Assembly (NCBI GenBank): GCA_048262255.1
Contig: JBLXFH010000001.1
Location: 62,001-126,000, forward strand
DNA length: 64,000 bases
Source of the DNA: JABMNT01 sp048262255
Lineage (GTDB): Bacteria; Pseudomonadota; Alphaproteobacteria; Rhodospirillales; Casp-alpha2
Direction: 5' to 3'
Position numbers and translations under genes: made by a program. Below are positions 16,670 to 25,569 of this stretch, piece by piece; the stretch's first letter is position 1; every line of letters begins with the position of its first letter. The notes beneath the pieces were generated by a model, which saw only the letters and a program-made list of their open reading frames with translations, was not told the origin of the DNA and searched no databases.

Positions 16670-17566
16670 ATGAATGCGCCGGAGAACAAACTGCCCCTGA
16701 AAGCCCCCGTCTGGATTGGCATTATGCCGCCTGTTTTTGTCTTGTTGTGGAGCACGGGGTTTATCTTCAGCAAACTGGGGCAGGTCTATGTCGAGCCATT
16801 CACCTTTATGGTTTTGCGCTTTGCCATCGCCAGCATCGCGATTGTTCTGATTGCCCTCATCTGGCGCGCCCCATGGCCACGTACCTTTGCCGAATACCGT
16901 GATGCGATCGTCGTCGGTATTTTATTGCATGGAATCTATCTGGGCGGTGTTTTTCTGGCCATTTCTTTGGGGACAGGAGCCGGCATCACGTCCGTGATCA
17001 CCGGATTGCAGCCCATTTTAACGGCGGCCTTCGCCATTCCGTTTCTCGGTGAACATATAACCCGGCGCCAGACAATTGGTCTTGGTCTTGGTTTTTCGGG
17101 ATTGGTGCTGGTCGTCTGGACCGGTCAGGGCGCAGGGCCATGGACGGGAATTGCCGCCAGTTTGGCCGCTTTGGTCAGTATTACAATTGCCACGCTTTAT
17201 CAAAAACGTTATGCGGGCAGCCGGGATATCCGGACGTCCTCAGCCATACAGCTTATAGCCGCGCTGATCTTTTCGTGCATCCTTGCGTTCACTTTCGAGA
17301 CCCGGGAAATCATCTGGTCCAACGAATTCATTTTCGCCCTGTTGTGGCTGGCCATTCCCATGTCCGTTGGCACGTTTACGCTCTATCATCTGATGATCCG
17401 ATGGGGGGCCGTCGCCAAGGTTACCAGTGTTTTTTACATGGTGCCGCCTGTTGTCGTTATTGAAAGTTATTTTTTGTTTGGTGAAAAACTGAACCTGCGC
17501 CAGGGACTGGGAATTGTGTTCGCAACACTTGGCGTCGCGATGGTCACCGCCCGGAGAAAATCATGA
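16670..17566 (+). CDS. EamA/DMT-family transporter
   Basis: A 298-residue inner-membrane protein of about ten helices in two EamA repeats. The N-terminal repeat reads PPVFVLLWSTGFIFSKLG and LRFAIASIAIVLIALIWR, and the second includes GLGLGFSGLVLVVWTGQ and LTLYHLMIRWGAVAKVTS-like text, typical of the RhaT/PagO-type DMT exporters. Substrate cannot be named. ATG at 16670 has AGGATATTTAA upstream. The gene overlaps the downstream ChaC-like gene by four bases (ATGA), so the two probably work together or share expression; a metabolite linked to glutathione or gamma-glutamyl peptides is one guess. Confidence 0.78.
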   Translation: MNAPENKLPLKAPVWIGIMPPVFVLLWSTGFIFSKLGQVYVEPFTFMVLRFAIASIAIVLIALIWRAPWPRTFAEYRDAIVVGILLHGIYLGGVFLAISLGTGAGITSVITGLQPILTAAFAIPFLGEHITRRQTIGLGLGFSGLVLVVWTGQGAGPWTGIAASLAALVSITIATLYQKRYAGSRDIRTSSAIQLIAALIFSCILAFTFETREIIWSNEFIFALLWLAIPMSVGTFTLYHLMIRWGAVAKVTSVFYMVPPVVVIESYFLFGEKLNLRQGLGIVFATLGVAMVTARRKS

Positions 17567-18129
17567 CACCGGAGATGTTTGATAGACCACCGGGCGGATT
17601 TTGGGTGTTCGCTTATGGATCGCTCATGTGGCATCCCAATTTTGACTATGCGGATCAACGGCCAGCCCGCCTGCATGGCTACCACCGGGCGTTATGTATC
17701 TATTCCTGGGAATACCGGGGCACACGTACGCGCCCCGGACTGGTGTTTGGTTTGGACAGGGGCGGCTCCTGCCGGGGCATTGCTTTTAGGGTAACGAAAT
17801 CAAACGCCGATGAGGTCATGCGGTATTTGTTCGAACGTGAAATGATCACTGCTGTTTATCGGCCACGCTGGCAAACCATTGACCTGTTGTCCGATGGCAA
17901 ACAACCCCCAACGAAAGCGAAAGCCTGTATTTTTACAGCCGACCCTGAGCACGAACAATATACCGGCAAATTATCCGACGCGGAAACCGTGCGTCTTGTT
18001 GATCAGGGCTGTGGCAAGGCGGGGCCCTGTGTGGATTATCTGAAGAACACGCTTGACCATTTGAATGCATTGGGAATTCATGATCAAACTCTGTCCCGAA
18101 TTGTCCGCAAATGCCAACCGAACGGATAA
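17563..18129 (+). CDS. ChaC-like gamma-glutamylcyclotransferase
   Basis: ChaC-type enzymes cleave glutathione to 5-oxoproline and Cys-Gly in the cytoplasm. The 188-residue protein has the family YGSLMWHPNF motif (residues about 15-24) that forms the substrate loop, HGYHRALCIYSWEYRGTRTRPGLVFGLDRGGSCRG, and the catalytic Glu region VMRYLFEREMI near residue 90. TKAKACIFTADPEHEQYTGKL and a GPCVDYLKNTLDHL end complete the fold. It starts at ATG 17563 within the last codons of the DMT gene, behind GGAGAAAA. A hairpin begins immediately after its stop. Glutathione specificity, rather than another gamma-glutamyl amine, is inferred from the family. Confidence 0.85.
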   Translation: MTPEMFDRPPGGFWVFAYGSLMWHPNFDYADQRPARLHGYHRALCIYSWEYRGTRTRPGLVFGLDRGGSCRGIAFRVTKSNADEVMRYLFEREMITAVYRPRWQTIDLLSDGKQPPTKAKACIFTADPEHEQYTGKLSDAETVRLVDQGCGKAGPCVDYLKNTLDHLNALGIHDQTLSRIVRKCQPNG

Positions 18130-18166
18130 GGCATGCGGCGCTGGGTGGCGCCCCTATTCGCATGCC
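18130..18166 (+). terminator. Terminator-like hairpin after the ChaC gene
   Basis: GGCATGCG at 18130-18137 pairs perfectly with CGCATGCC at 18159-18166, and the loop can form a further GGCGC/GCGCC stem. It begins on the first base past the stop codon. No U-run follows, so termination may be weak or need Rho. Confidence 0.4.
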
Positions 18167-18233
18167 ATTCCGGATCAGGCCGCACCATGCCGACCCAAAG
18201 TCCGCGCAGCAATCCCTAGGCCCCATTTCCCAT

Positions 18234-18304
18234 TGTCATAAGATGTCATGATGAGCGTTTTGATTGCGCGTTATATTTAGTCAAAGTAAAAGACATTCTG
18301 TCAT
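18234..18304 (+). promoter_or_regulatory. TGTCAT repeats, Pho-box-like, upstream of the PstS-like gene
   Basis: TGTCAT occurs at 18234-18239 and again at 18244-18249, a ten-base repeat, and as CTGTCAT at 18298-18304. The hexamer is the core half-site of the PhoB box, whose classic repeat distance is eleven bases, so the spacing is one short. A TATATT at 18272-18277 and a TATAAA at 18307-18312 could be -10 elements. A phosphate-linked control of the downstream PstS-like/kinase pair is possible but not established. Confidence 0.3.
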
Positions 18305-18406
18305 GCTATAAACGCTAAACTCGAATCGAAGGGTTTCGCTTTTGACGGAACACGGGCGAGAAACCGGACACCCAGCAAGGATTGAGCTCCCAAAAAGAAT
18401 AACACA

Positions 18407-19267
18407 ATGAAAACATCTTTATTCTCCTGCAACATACAAAAACAAAGACAGAAACGGTTTTCTATACCTTTAGTGATTACGGTTTTTTTACTTTTACCAG
18501 GAGCCATTGCCAGAGCCGAAACCATTACAGTTGGAGGCACAGGTATTGCTATCGGTTTGCTCAGACAGTTGGCTGCCAACTTCACAAAAACCCATCCGGA
18601 AATTCATATCAACATACCCGACAGTGTCGGTAGTGGCGGTGGTATCAAGGCGGTCCTGACCGGACGCTTTGATTTTTCATTTTCGGCCCGTCCCATCAAA
18701 CCGAAAAACCAAGACAAAGGCCTTTCGCAAACACCCTATTTAAAAACCCCCTTTGTCCTCGCCGTATCCCCGATAGCAGATGCGGCCCCGTCTTTTTCAA
18801 AGCCACAAATACTGGCGACCCTTTCCGGCGAATCGACCCATTGGTCTAACGGAACCCGCATCAAACATGTTCTACGCAATGCGCATGAAACAGGAACGCT
18901 GATACTTATCGAAAACTTCAAGGGAATTGAGCCCCTTTTGAATGAAAACCGCAACAAACGCGGTGCTCTTGTCGCACTTTCCGATCAGGAAGCCATGGAT
19001 ATAGCGGAGCATGTACCCGGAGCCATTGTCCCAACAACCTTGTTGGCAATACGAACAGAGAACCGCAACCTTATCCCGATAACAATCGGTGGCATCCATC
19101 CAAGCCTCGCCAATCTGGAGTCAGGACATTGGAAGATGGCAATAAACCTCTACATCATCAAAAGCGATACGTTAAGCCCTGCTGCTCAGATGTTTTTCGA
19201 ATATCTCTTTTCCGACGAATCCGCTGCAACCCTGCATAAACTGGGCGGCTTAGCTCTCAACAAATGA
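18407..19267 (+). CDS. Periplasmic PstS-like substrate-binding protein
   Basis: A 286-residue protein with a signal peptide (basic start, hydrophobic residues about 23-38, cleavage after ARA). The mature part is a PBP-like domain of the phosphate-binding type: ETITVGGTGIAIGLLRQLA, IPDSVGSGGGIKAVLTGRFDFSFSARPI, and later SDQEAMDIAEHVPGAIV. The GSGGG loop and the following SARPI correspond to the ligand loops of PstS-like proteins. No pst transporter genes are nearby. A sensor kinase starts four bases after its stop. I infer that it serves as a periplasmic ligand sensor feeding the kinase rather than as a transporter component. Ligand (phosphate or another oxyanion) is unproven. Confidence 0.75.
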   Translation: MKTSLFSCNIQKQRQKRFSIPLVITVFLLLPGAIARAETITVGGTGIAIGLLRQLAANFTKTHPEIHINIPDSVGSGGGIKAVLTGRFDFSFSARPIKPKNQDKGLSQTPYLKTPFVLAVSPIADAAPSFSKPQILATLSGESTHWSNGTRIKHVLRNAHETGTLILIENFKGIEPLLNENRNKRGALVALSDQEAMDIAEHVPGAIVPTTLLAIRTENRNLIPITIGGIHPSLANLESGHWKMAINLYIIKSDTLSPAAQMFFEYLFSDESAATLHKLGGLALNK

Positions 19268-19271
19268 CTTC

Positions 19272-20600
19272 ATGACATCCCGCATGACTGAACCCGATCA
19301 GTTTACGGCCTTCTCTCAAGCGGCGCTTCGGATCCGCCGCATTCTGTGGGCAATGGTTATATTGGTGGCTGTAACCTCTGTCATCATTGTTCCCGTGTTC
19401 ACCCTATACACGACTCATCATAAAGAAAAAGCCCGTGCCGAGCGCTCAATCAGTGATCTGGCGGACCGCCTTTCCAGCTTTATCGCCCGAAACCCAAAAA
19501 CCTGGGATTTGATGGATGAAAGGCTCACCGATATTTTGACGGAAGTTCCCTGCCCGACGGCAAGCTGCGGAAAAACCCTCCATCTGATTAATGGCCAGCC
19601 CCTTCTCACGGTTGGGTCCCCCCCAGACGTTCACACGATGTATATTGACGCCGTTGTCACAGACGGCATTCAACCTGTTGCCCGCATTTCCTTTCAGTAT
19701 GGGATGTTCGAAATCTTTTACCAAGCCGCTTTTCCAACGGGGATAGGTATCTTCATCTCATTTATCTGTTTTTTGATCTTTTGGTTCTATCCGGTGCGTC
19801 TTATTGAGCAAGCGCTGAAATTAATCGATAACTCACAAAGGGATTTAAAGGCACAGTTTCATGCAGCCACTCAATCTCAACAGTTAGCAGAAGCCGCCAA
19901 CCGCGCAAAATCAGAATTCCTGGCAACCATGAACCACGAATTGAGAACGCCACTAACCTCCATAAAGGGAAGTCTGGGTTTGCTTAAAGGTCTGAAAGCG
20001 GATGAATTATCCAGCGACTCCCTGCTTCTTATCGATATGGCTGAGCGCAACAGCAACACCTTAATTATGTTGATAAATGATTTGCTGGATTTTGAGAAAA
20101 TCATGTCCGGGACAATGACTGTTTCCTGTAGCCCGCACAAAATTGCGGCGCTTATCCGCGCAATTATCGAAACGAATATCGGCTATGCAGAAACCCACAA
20201 GGTCAATTTTATCACCACAGCCCTTGATGAAACCGCATGGGGGCTGATCGATGAAGGGCGTTTCTCACAGGTGATACGAAATTTGTTATCAAATGCAGCA
20301 AAGTTCTCAAAGCCCGGAGATAATATTGAAATCTCGGTCATAAAGATAAGGCCTTTTGTTCGTATAAGCGTCAAAGATTATGGAGCCGGCATTGATCAGG
20401 CATTCCAGCCGATTATGTTTGACCGCTTCACCCAGGCCAATTCAGCAGATAACCGGCACGCTGGCGGCACAGGCCTTGGCCTCTCGATCAGCAAAGCCCT
20501 GACCGAGAGCATGGGAGGGCATTTAAATTTTAAATCGCAAACAGGGCTCGGCTCGACTTTTCATGTGGATATCCGGCTCGTTGAGCCGCCGTCAACCTAG
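19272..20600 (+). CDS. Membrane sensor histidine kinase
   Basis: A 442-residue kinase with two transmembrane helices (about 25-46 and 155-175) enclosing a 108-residue periplasmic sensor that has two cysteines (CPTASC) and no recognised fold. A short coiled linker leads to a HisKA domain with phospho-accepting His222 in FLATMNHELRTPLTS, then a HATPase_c domain with NLLSNAAKFS (N box), DYGAGIDQAF (G1) and GGTGLGLSISKAL (G2). The catalytic parts are complete. There is no receiver domain, HAMP is not obvious, and no response regulator is encoded beside it. It starts four bases after the PstS-like gene, which points to a ligand-protein/kinase unit. Confidence 0.88.
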   Translation: MTSRMTEPDQFTAFSQAALRIRRILWAMVILVAVTSVIIVPVFTLYTTHHKEKARAERSISDLADRLSSFIARNPKTWDLMDERLTDILTEVPCPTASCGKTLHLINGQPLLTVGSPPDVHTMYIDAVVTDGIQPVARISFQYGMFEIFYQAAFPTGIGIFISFICFLIFWFYPVRLIEQALKLIDNSQRDLKAQFHAATQSQQLAEAANRAKSEFLATMNHELRTPLTSIKGSLGLLKGLKADELSSDSLLLIDMAERNSNTLIMLINDLLDFEKIMSGTMTVSCSPHKIAALIRAIIETNIGYAETHKVNFITTALDETAWGLIDEGRFSQVIRNLLSNAAKFSKPGDNIEISVIKIRPFVRISVKDYGAGIDQAFQPIMFDRFTQANSADNRHAGGTGLGLSISKALTESMGGHLNFKSQTGLGSTFHVDIRLVEPPST

Positions 20601-20607
20601 CGCCGTC

Positions 20608-22992
20608 TTAACCACACTTTGAATAACCACAGGACGTGCAGGTATCGCAGCCTTCCTGCCGCATCAGGGCCAGTTGCGCGCATTTCGGGCATTGCCGGAA
20701 TGACGAAGCCGATGGACCGGCATTATCCCCCTTCGGCTCCAAATGCATGTCCGCGTCACCTACATTCGCTGGCGGCGCCATATTAACTACCGCCGCCTCG
20801 CTTTGCGGGCCGTTGTTCAACTCGCCCCGCGCCGACAGAAAACCAACATCAATCATATGACGCTCAATCACTTCGCCAATCGCCGCCAGGAGAGACGGCA
20901 CATAACGTCCACGCATCCACTGTCCGCCGCGCGGATCGAACACCGCTTTCAGCTCTTCTACGACAAACGACACATCACCTCCGCGACGGAATACGGCCGA
21001 AATCATGCGGGTCAGAGCCACCGTCCAGGCGTAATGCTCCATGTTTTTCGAATTGATGAAGATCTCGAACGGGCGAATACGCCCGGCATCGTCCAGAATA
21101 TCATTCAGCGTGATGTATATGGCATGGTCGCTTTCCGGCCATTGCAGCTTGTAGGTTTTGCCGGGCAGATCGCCGGGACGATCCAATGGCTTGAACATCT
21201 GCACCACCGCGCCGGAATCCCCAGCGTCGCTCGGCCGCAGGGTCTTGTTCGGCGCTTCCAGCGGCAGTTCCGGCTCGGCCACAGGTTTCTTGTCTTTCGC
21301 TTTCACTTCCAAAACTGCACCCGTCACGTCGTTGGGCCGATAGGTCGTGCACCCTTTGCAGCCCAGATCGTAGGCCTGCATATAGACGTTCTTGAATTCC
21401 TCAAAGGAAATCGATTCCGGGACATTGATGGTTTTTGAAATGGAACTGTCGATATACTTCTGCACGGCCGCCTGCATGACCAGATGGTCATTGGGGCTCA
21501 GGTCCTGCGCGTCAACAAAGGCACCTGTCAACGGCGCCGCATCACCAAACATCAACCGGTGCATGCGATAGGCATAATCCGATACGTCTTCTTCGCGCCG
21601 CGTGCCGTCGGGCATCAAAACATGACGGGTGTACTTGAAGCTGAAGACAGGCTCCAGACCGGAAGACACATTATCCGCATAGAGCGAAATGGTTCCGGTC
21701 GGCGCGATGGAGGTTAACAGGGCATTGCGGATGCCGTGCTGGGCGATGGCGTTTTTCACATCCATATCGAGCGCCTGAATGCTTTCGCCCTCAAGGTATT
21801 TTTCCGCATCAAACAGCGGGAAAGCACCTTTTTCTTTCGCCAGATCAACGGACGCCAGATAGGCCGCCCGTGACAGAGCGTGCAGCCATGTTTCGGTCAG
21901 TTGCACCGCTTTCGCGCCGCCATAGCGGGCGCCGCACATGATCAGGGCATCGGCAAGGCCCGTCACGCCAAGCCCGATCCGGCGTTTGGCGATGGCCTCA
22001 TGGCGTTGTTCTTCCAACGGGAAATTCGACACATCGACCACGTTGTCCATCATCCGCACAGCCGTCGCTACCAGCTTGGCCAGTTCTTCCAGATCCAGCG
22101 ACGCATCGTCCGAGAACGGGTCGTTAATCAGGCGGGCCAGATTGACCGAGCCCAGCAGGCACGCCCCATAGGGCGGCAAAGGCTGCTCACCACAGGGGTT
22201 TGTCGCCTGAATAGATTCACAATAATGCAGATTGTTTTTCTGGTTGATCCGATCAATGAAAATCACCCCCGGCTCAGCGTAAGCATAGGTCGCCTGCATG
22301 ATGGCATCCCAGATTTCACGGGCTGGCAGGCTCTTGAAAGTCTGCCCCTCAAACTGCAGTTCCCAGGCAGCGTCTTCCTTGACCGCCTGCATGAAGGCAT
22401 CGGTCACCAAGACGGACAGGTTGAACATCCGCAAACGGCCCGCTTCATGTTTGGCCTTGATGAAATCAAGAACATCCGGGTGATCGCATCGCATCACGGC
22501 CATCATGGCACCACGACGCGAGCCGGCGCTCATGATTGTCCGGCACATGGCGTCCCAGACATCCATGAATGACAACGGCCCTGAAGCGTCGGCGCCCACC
22601 CCTTTGACTGCCGCCCCCTTGGGCCGGATGGTCGAGAAATCGTAGCCGATGCCACCACCTTGCTGCATGGTCAGAGCGGCTTCTTTCAGACCGTCAAATA
22701 TGCCAGCCATATCGTCAGGAATGGTTCCCATGACAAAGCAGTTGAACAGCGTCACCGAACGATTGGCCCCGGCACCCGAGAGGATACGCCCAGCCGGAAG
22801 GAAGCGGAAATCCTCCATGGCCTCATAGAACTGCTGTTCCCAATAGGCCTTGTCGGTTTCCGTCTCGGCCAAAGCTTTCGCCACCCGACGCCAGGAATCC
22901 GGGATCGATTTATCGACCGGCTGGCCATCGGCCGATTTCAGACGGTATTTCATGTCCCAAATCTGTTGTGAAATGGGGGAAACCTGGGCCAT
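20608..22992 (-). CDS. nrdJ: Adenosylcobalamin-dependent (class II) ribonucleoside-diphosphate reductase NrdJ
   Basis: NrdJ reduces ribonucleotides to deoxyribonucleotides using adenosylcobalamin to generate the thiyl radical, independent of oxygen. The ten-stranded barrel is recognised from RFLPAGRILSGAGANR, TLFNCFVMGTI, MQQGGGIGYDFS, SAGSRRGAMMAVM, NPCGEQPLPPYGACLLGSVNL and ALLTSIAPTGTISLYADN. The C-terminus ends in two Cys pairs (CPKCAQL and CDTCTSCGYSKCG), the redox-active tail of this group. A longer frame starts at 23064, but ATG at 22992 preceded by CAGGAGAATTCAG gives 794 residues, the usual size. The gene converges on the kinase gene seven bases away and is the only nucleotide reductase in the window. 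Confidence 0.95.
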   Translation of the reverse strand: MAQVSPISQQIWDMKYRLKSADGQPVDKSIPDSWRRVAKALAETETDKAYWEQQFYEAMEDFRFLPAGRILSGAGANRSVTLFNCFVMGTIPDDMAGIFDGLKEAALTMQQGGGIGYDFSTIRPKGAAVKGVGADASGPLSFMDVWDAMCRTIMSAGSRRGAMMAVMRCDHPDVLDFIKAKHEAGRLRMFNLSVLVTDAFMQAVKEDAAWELQFEGQTFKSLPAREIWDAIMQATYAYAEPGVIFIDRINQKNNLHYCESIQATNPCGEQPLPPYGACLLGSVNLARLINDPFSDDASLDLEELAKLVATAVRMMDNVVDVSNFPLEEQRHEAIAKRRIGLGVTGLADALIMCGARYGGAKAVQLTETWLHALSRAAYLASVDLAKEKGAFPLFDAEKYLEGESIQALDMDVKNAIAQHGIRNALLTSIAPTGTISLYADNVSSGLEPVFSFKYTRHVLMPDGTRREEDVSDYAYRMHRLMFGDAAPLTGAFVDAQDLSPNDHLVMQAAVQKYIDSSISKTINVPESISFEEFKNVYMQAYDLGCKGCTTYRPNDVTGAVLEVKAKDKKPVAEPELPLEAPNKTLRPSDAGDSGAVVQMFKPLDRPGDLPGKTYKLQWPESDHAIYITLNDILDDAGRIRPFEIFINSKNMEHYAWTVALTRMISAVFRRGGDVSFVVEELKAVFDPRGGQWMRGRYVPSLLAAIGEVIERHMIDVGFLSARGELNNGPQSEAAVVNMAPPANVGDADMHLEPKGDNAGPSASSFRQCPKCAQLALMRQEGCDTCTSCGYSKCG

Positions 22993-23158
22993 CTGAATTC
23001 TCCTGAACTGGTATAGACGGCAAACACGCCGCAACGAATTCGCCCAATCTAAGTGGCGCGCCACGAAGCGTAAAGTCTAAATGTTCTCTTTATGTTTCCA
23101 CATTTTATAGGCAAAAATCAAGATAAATTCTGTCAAGGATATGCGGAGGTTAGCCAGC

Positions 23159-23188
23159 TTATCAACAAGATTCACAGGCTGTGGACAG
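23159..23188. promoter_or_regulatory. Pair of DnaA-box-like nonamers upstream of nrdJ
   Basis: TTATCAACA at 23159-23167 differs from the DnaA box by one base, and TGTGGACAG at 23180-23188 matches the opposite-strand box with two differences. Between them lies CACAGGCTGTG, a short palindrome. They sit in the 208-base gap before nrdJ. DnaA control of ribonucleotide reductase is known in other bacteria, so this may be regulatory, but chance is not excluded. Confidence 0.25.
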
Positions 23189-23200
23189 TTTTACCAATAC

Positions 23201-23989
23201 TTATGTGTTTTCATCGAGTGGTGTTTCGGCAGTCTCATCCGGTTGCGCCACCATGACCTGCGTTCCCGGGAATTTTGTGACGGCCTCGGCCACCAGCCGG
23301 TCCGTTGCCGACTCAACAGCCGTTTCCAGTTGTGTCATAAACTCACGGCGTTTCAGGCCCGGCTCGATGGGCGGCAGGAATTCCAAGATGATCACACCGG
23401 GGCGCTTGATCAGGCTGCGACGCCCCCAAAACAGGCCGGAATTCACCGCGACCGGAATAACCGGCACATCGGCAGCTCCGTACATCGCGGCAATACCAGG
23501 GTGATAGGGCTGTCTACGTCCCGGCATGCTACGGGTCCCTTCAGGGAAAATGACCACATCATATCCCCGCTGCAGACGGTCCTTCGTGTCGGAAATCAAT
23601 TGCTTGAGGGCGCTGGCACCACCGCTCCGGTCAACAGATATGGCTCCGTACTTGTTTGCCGCCATGCCCCAGAACGGAATGCGGTGCAATTCCTTTTTCA
23701 ACACGTAGCTTGGGTTCTTGAAAACCATGAAATAGATAAACGTATCCCAGGCCGACTGGTGTTTGGCTGCATAGATGGCCGGTTTGTCGCAGATGAACTG
23801 ACGCCCTCTGACCTCAAAATCCAGACCGATAAAGTGTTTCAGGACCCAACAGAGGGTCCGCGACCAGCCATAGACAACACAATGCAGGCCTGGCCGCGGA
23901 ACCAGCGTCATGGTCGCCATAACCGCCAGAGAAAGGCCCGTGAAGACAATAAAAAAACCCGTAAATAAAACAGAACGAATAACGATCAT
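23201..23989 (-). CDS. plsC: 1-acyl-sn-glycerol-3-phosphate acyltransferase PlsC
   Basis: PlsC transfers an acyl chain to lysophosphatidic acid at the inner membrane to give phosphatidic acid. The 262-residue protein has an N-terminal hydrophobic helix, the catalytic H-x4-D box in AKHQSAWDTF, a second block FGMAANKYGAISVDR-like region and the glycerophosphate-binding FPEGTRSMPG, followed by PVIPVAVNSGLFW. It is the last gene of the ftsE-ftsX-ydcF-plsC operon; its ATG begins directly next to the ydcF stop codon (no gap). The C-terminus is acidic and probably unstructured. Identity is well supported; chain preference cannot be seen. Confidence 0.93.
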   Translation of the reverse strand: MIVIRSVLFTGFFIVFTGLSLAVMATMTLVPRPGLHCVVYGWSRTLCWVLKHFIGLDFEVRGRQFICDKPAIYAAKHQSAWDTFIYFMVFKNPSYVLKKELHRIPFWGMAANKYGAISVDRSGGASALKQLISDTKDRLQRGYDVVIFPEGTRSMPGRRQPYHPGIAAMYGAADVPVIPVAVNSGLFWGRRSLIKRPGVIILEFLPPIEPGLKRREFMTQLETAVESATDRLVAEAVTKFPGTQVMVAQPDETAETPLDENT

Positions 23990-24652
23990 TTATGACTCTC
24001 CACCGGACCAGACAGGCAAATGCAGCCAATCGCCCCATTGCACGGCCAAGTCTTCAATCTGCTGTCGAACCCAGGCCAGTATGAACTTGTTGTATTCACC
24101 GATCACCAACGCTGCGGTTCCCGGATAGGCCCACCATCTGTCCTGTTTAACGTGTGCCGGAAAAACGGGATGCGGGATTATCCTGACGTTGGGCATTTTA
24201 TATTCAAACTCAAGCAAACTGCGGGGCATATGATAGGCGGCAGTGACCAATCGCAAGGAGCGGATTGTGTTTTCATCCACCCAGACGGCGGTTTCCGCCG
24301 CATTCTCACGGGTGTCTACCGCGTTCCCGATATCTATTCGTGAGCTAAGCGCTACCGAACGCTGATTTGACAGGCTGAGCAAATGTCGGACCTCATTGCC
24401 TTTATAAACACCAGAAACAAAAAGCCGCGTTTCCGGGTTTTTCGCCAACAGATCAAGTCCTTCATCAAGCCGCCCACTGCCCCCCGTCAAAACAACAATA
24501 GCCTGCGTGCGAATATTCTTATGTTCAAAGTCATCCGGAATAAAGCTGTCAAACTTGATCAGACCGATTCCCCACAAGCCAATAGCAATAATAAGGACGA
24601 TTAGCAGATTGCCGAGCGAAAAAAAACGGTGGCTGTCGTGTCGTCTCACCAT
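23990..24652 (-). CDS. YdcF/DUF218 family membrane protein
   Basis: A 220-residue protein has one N-terminal transmembrane segment (residues about 12-32) and a DUF218/YdcF domain: QAIVVLTGGSGRLDEGLDLLAKNPETRLFVSGV, DTRENAAETAVWVDE, LRLVTAAYHMPRSLLEFEYKM. Family members are implicated in envelope or vancomycin-related phenotypes (ElyC, SanA) in other bacteria but have no assigned reaction. It lies between ftsX, which ends nine bases upstream, and plsC, which begins directly after its stop. This fixed order with ftsEX in alphaproteobacteria suggests an envelope role. ATG start at 24652. Confidence 0.85.
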   Translation of the reverse strand: MVRRHDSHRFFSLGNLLIVLIIAIGLWGIGLIKFDSFIPDDFEHKNIRTQAIVVLTGGSGRLDEGLDLLAKNPETRLFVSGVYKGNEVRHLLSLSNQRSVALSSRIDIGNAVDTRENAAETAVWVDENTIRSLRLVTAAYHMPRSLLEFEYKMPNVRIIPHPVFPAHVKQDRWWAYPGTAALVIGEYNKFILAWVRQQIEDLAVQWGDWLHLPVWSGGES

Positions 24653-24661
24653 CGGAAAACC

Positions 24662-25552
24662 CTACGCCATCCGCCGCAAAGAGCGCAAAACGGTCGTCCG
24701 TGCCGTGATCATGGCAATCATCGCAACCGCAACAGGCAGCAGGCCGACAATAAACCAATGATATGTTTGCAAATGCAGGCTCGGCATCAAGAACCCATCC
24801 ATACGTCCGATCAAATGGCCGATCCCCATCAGGGTGGGCACCCCCAGAACCAGCCCCAGAAGCCCCCCGGTCAGACCGAGAGAGAGGGCGCGGCGGGCGA
24901 ACTGACGGGCGATATAAGCATCCTGTGCGCCGATCAGGTGCAAAACTTCTATAGCTTCGCGGTGGATCGCCAAACCCGTCCGTGTCGTAAAAATCACCGT
25001 CCCAACAGTTGCAAAAGCGATGAAAACCAGAACCATTGTCGCCAGAGTCTGCACGGTCCGGATCAGGTTGACTAGTCGTTCGAGCCAGACCCGATGGTCA
25101 TCAACACTGCTGCCGGGCACCTTTGCACTTAGCCGTTCCGCCAGATCCCGGGCATCCAGGTCAGCCCCGGAGTGAAGCTCAATATCAATCAGGCGCGGTA
25201 GGGGCAATTCCTCTGAATTGGCGACCCCCCCCAACCAGGGCTCCAGCAGCTTGAGCACCCGTTCATCCGACATCAGTTCGTAGCGGTCAATGGCTTTGGT
25301 TGACGCCAGCACCGCTAGCACGGCGCGCAGCCGGATATCATCCTCTGCGGCATCTTCCGACGGTGAGATTTGAACGGTCAGGGTTCCGGTTACCCCTTTA
25401 TCCCAGCGTTCGGCAACCGCATTCAGCATCAGCATTCCGGCCATGGCGAGCACCGCCAAAAACACCATAAAGGCAATCAGCCAAGGCAGAAAACGGCTGT
25501 GTGCATCCCGGTCGAGAGGCAGGTCCGAGCGACGTGTGAACAGTTTAAACAT
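24662..25552 (-). CDS. ftsX: Cell division ABC permease FtsX
   Basis: FtsX pairs with FtsE at the septum and passes ATP-driven signals to cell-wall hydrolases. The 296-residue protein has the expected topology: a cytoplasmic N-tail, a transmembrane helix at about 28-48, a large periplasmic domain (to about residue 160), then three helices near 168-190, 215-240 and 265-288. LAIHREAIEVLHLIGAQDAYIARQFARRAL is the conserved FtsX cytoplasmic loop. It begins 17 bases after the ftsE stop and is followed by ydcF. The ATG at 25552 is the first in frame. Identification rests on topology, the loop and the ftsE neighbour. Confidence 0.9.
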   Translation of the reverse strand: MFKLFTRRSDLPLDRDAHSRFLPWLIAFMVFLAVLAMAGMLMLNAVAERWDKGVTGTLTVQISPSEDAAEDDIRLRAVLAVLASTKAIDRYELMSDERVLKLLEPWLGGVANSEELPLPRLIDIELHSGADLDARDLAERLSAKVPGSSVDDHRVWLERLVNLIRTVQTLATMVLVFIAFATVGTVIFTTRTGLAIHREAIEVLHLIGAQDAYIARQFARRALSLGLTGGLLGLVLGVPTLMGIGHLIGRMDGFLMPSLHLQTYHWFIVGLLPVAVAMIAMITARTTVLRSLRRMA

Positions 25553-25569
25553 AATTCCCGAAAATGACT

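Noticed and set aside
22660..22971. Plus-strand ORFs within nrdJ
   Set aside because: Antisense to nrdJ conserved motifs; several such frames exist in this GC-rich gene.
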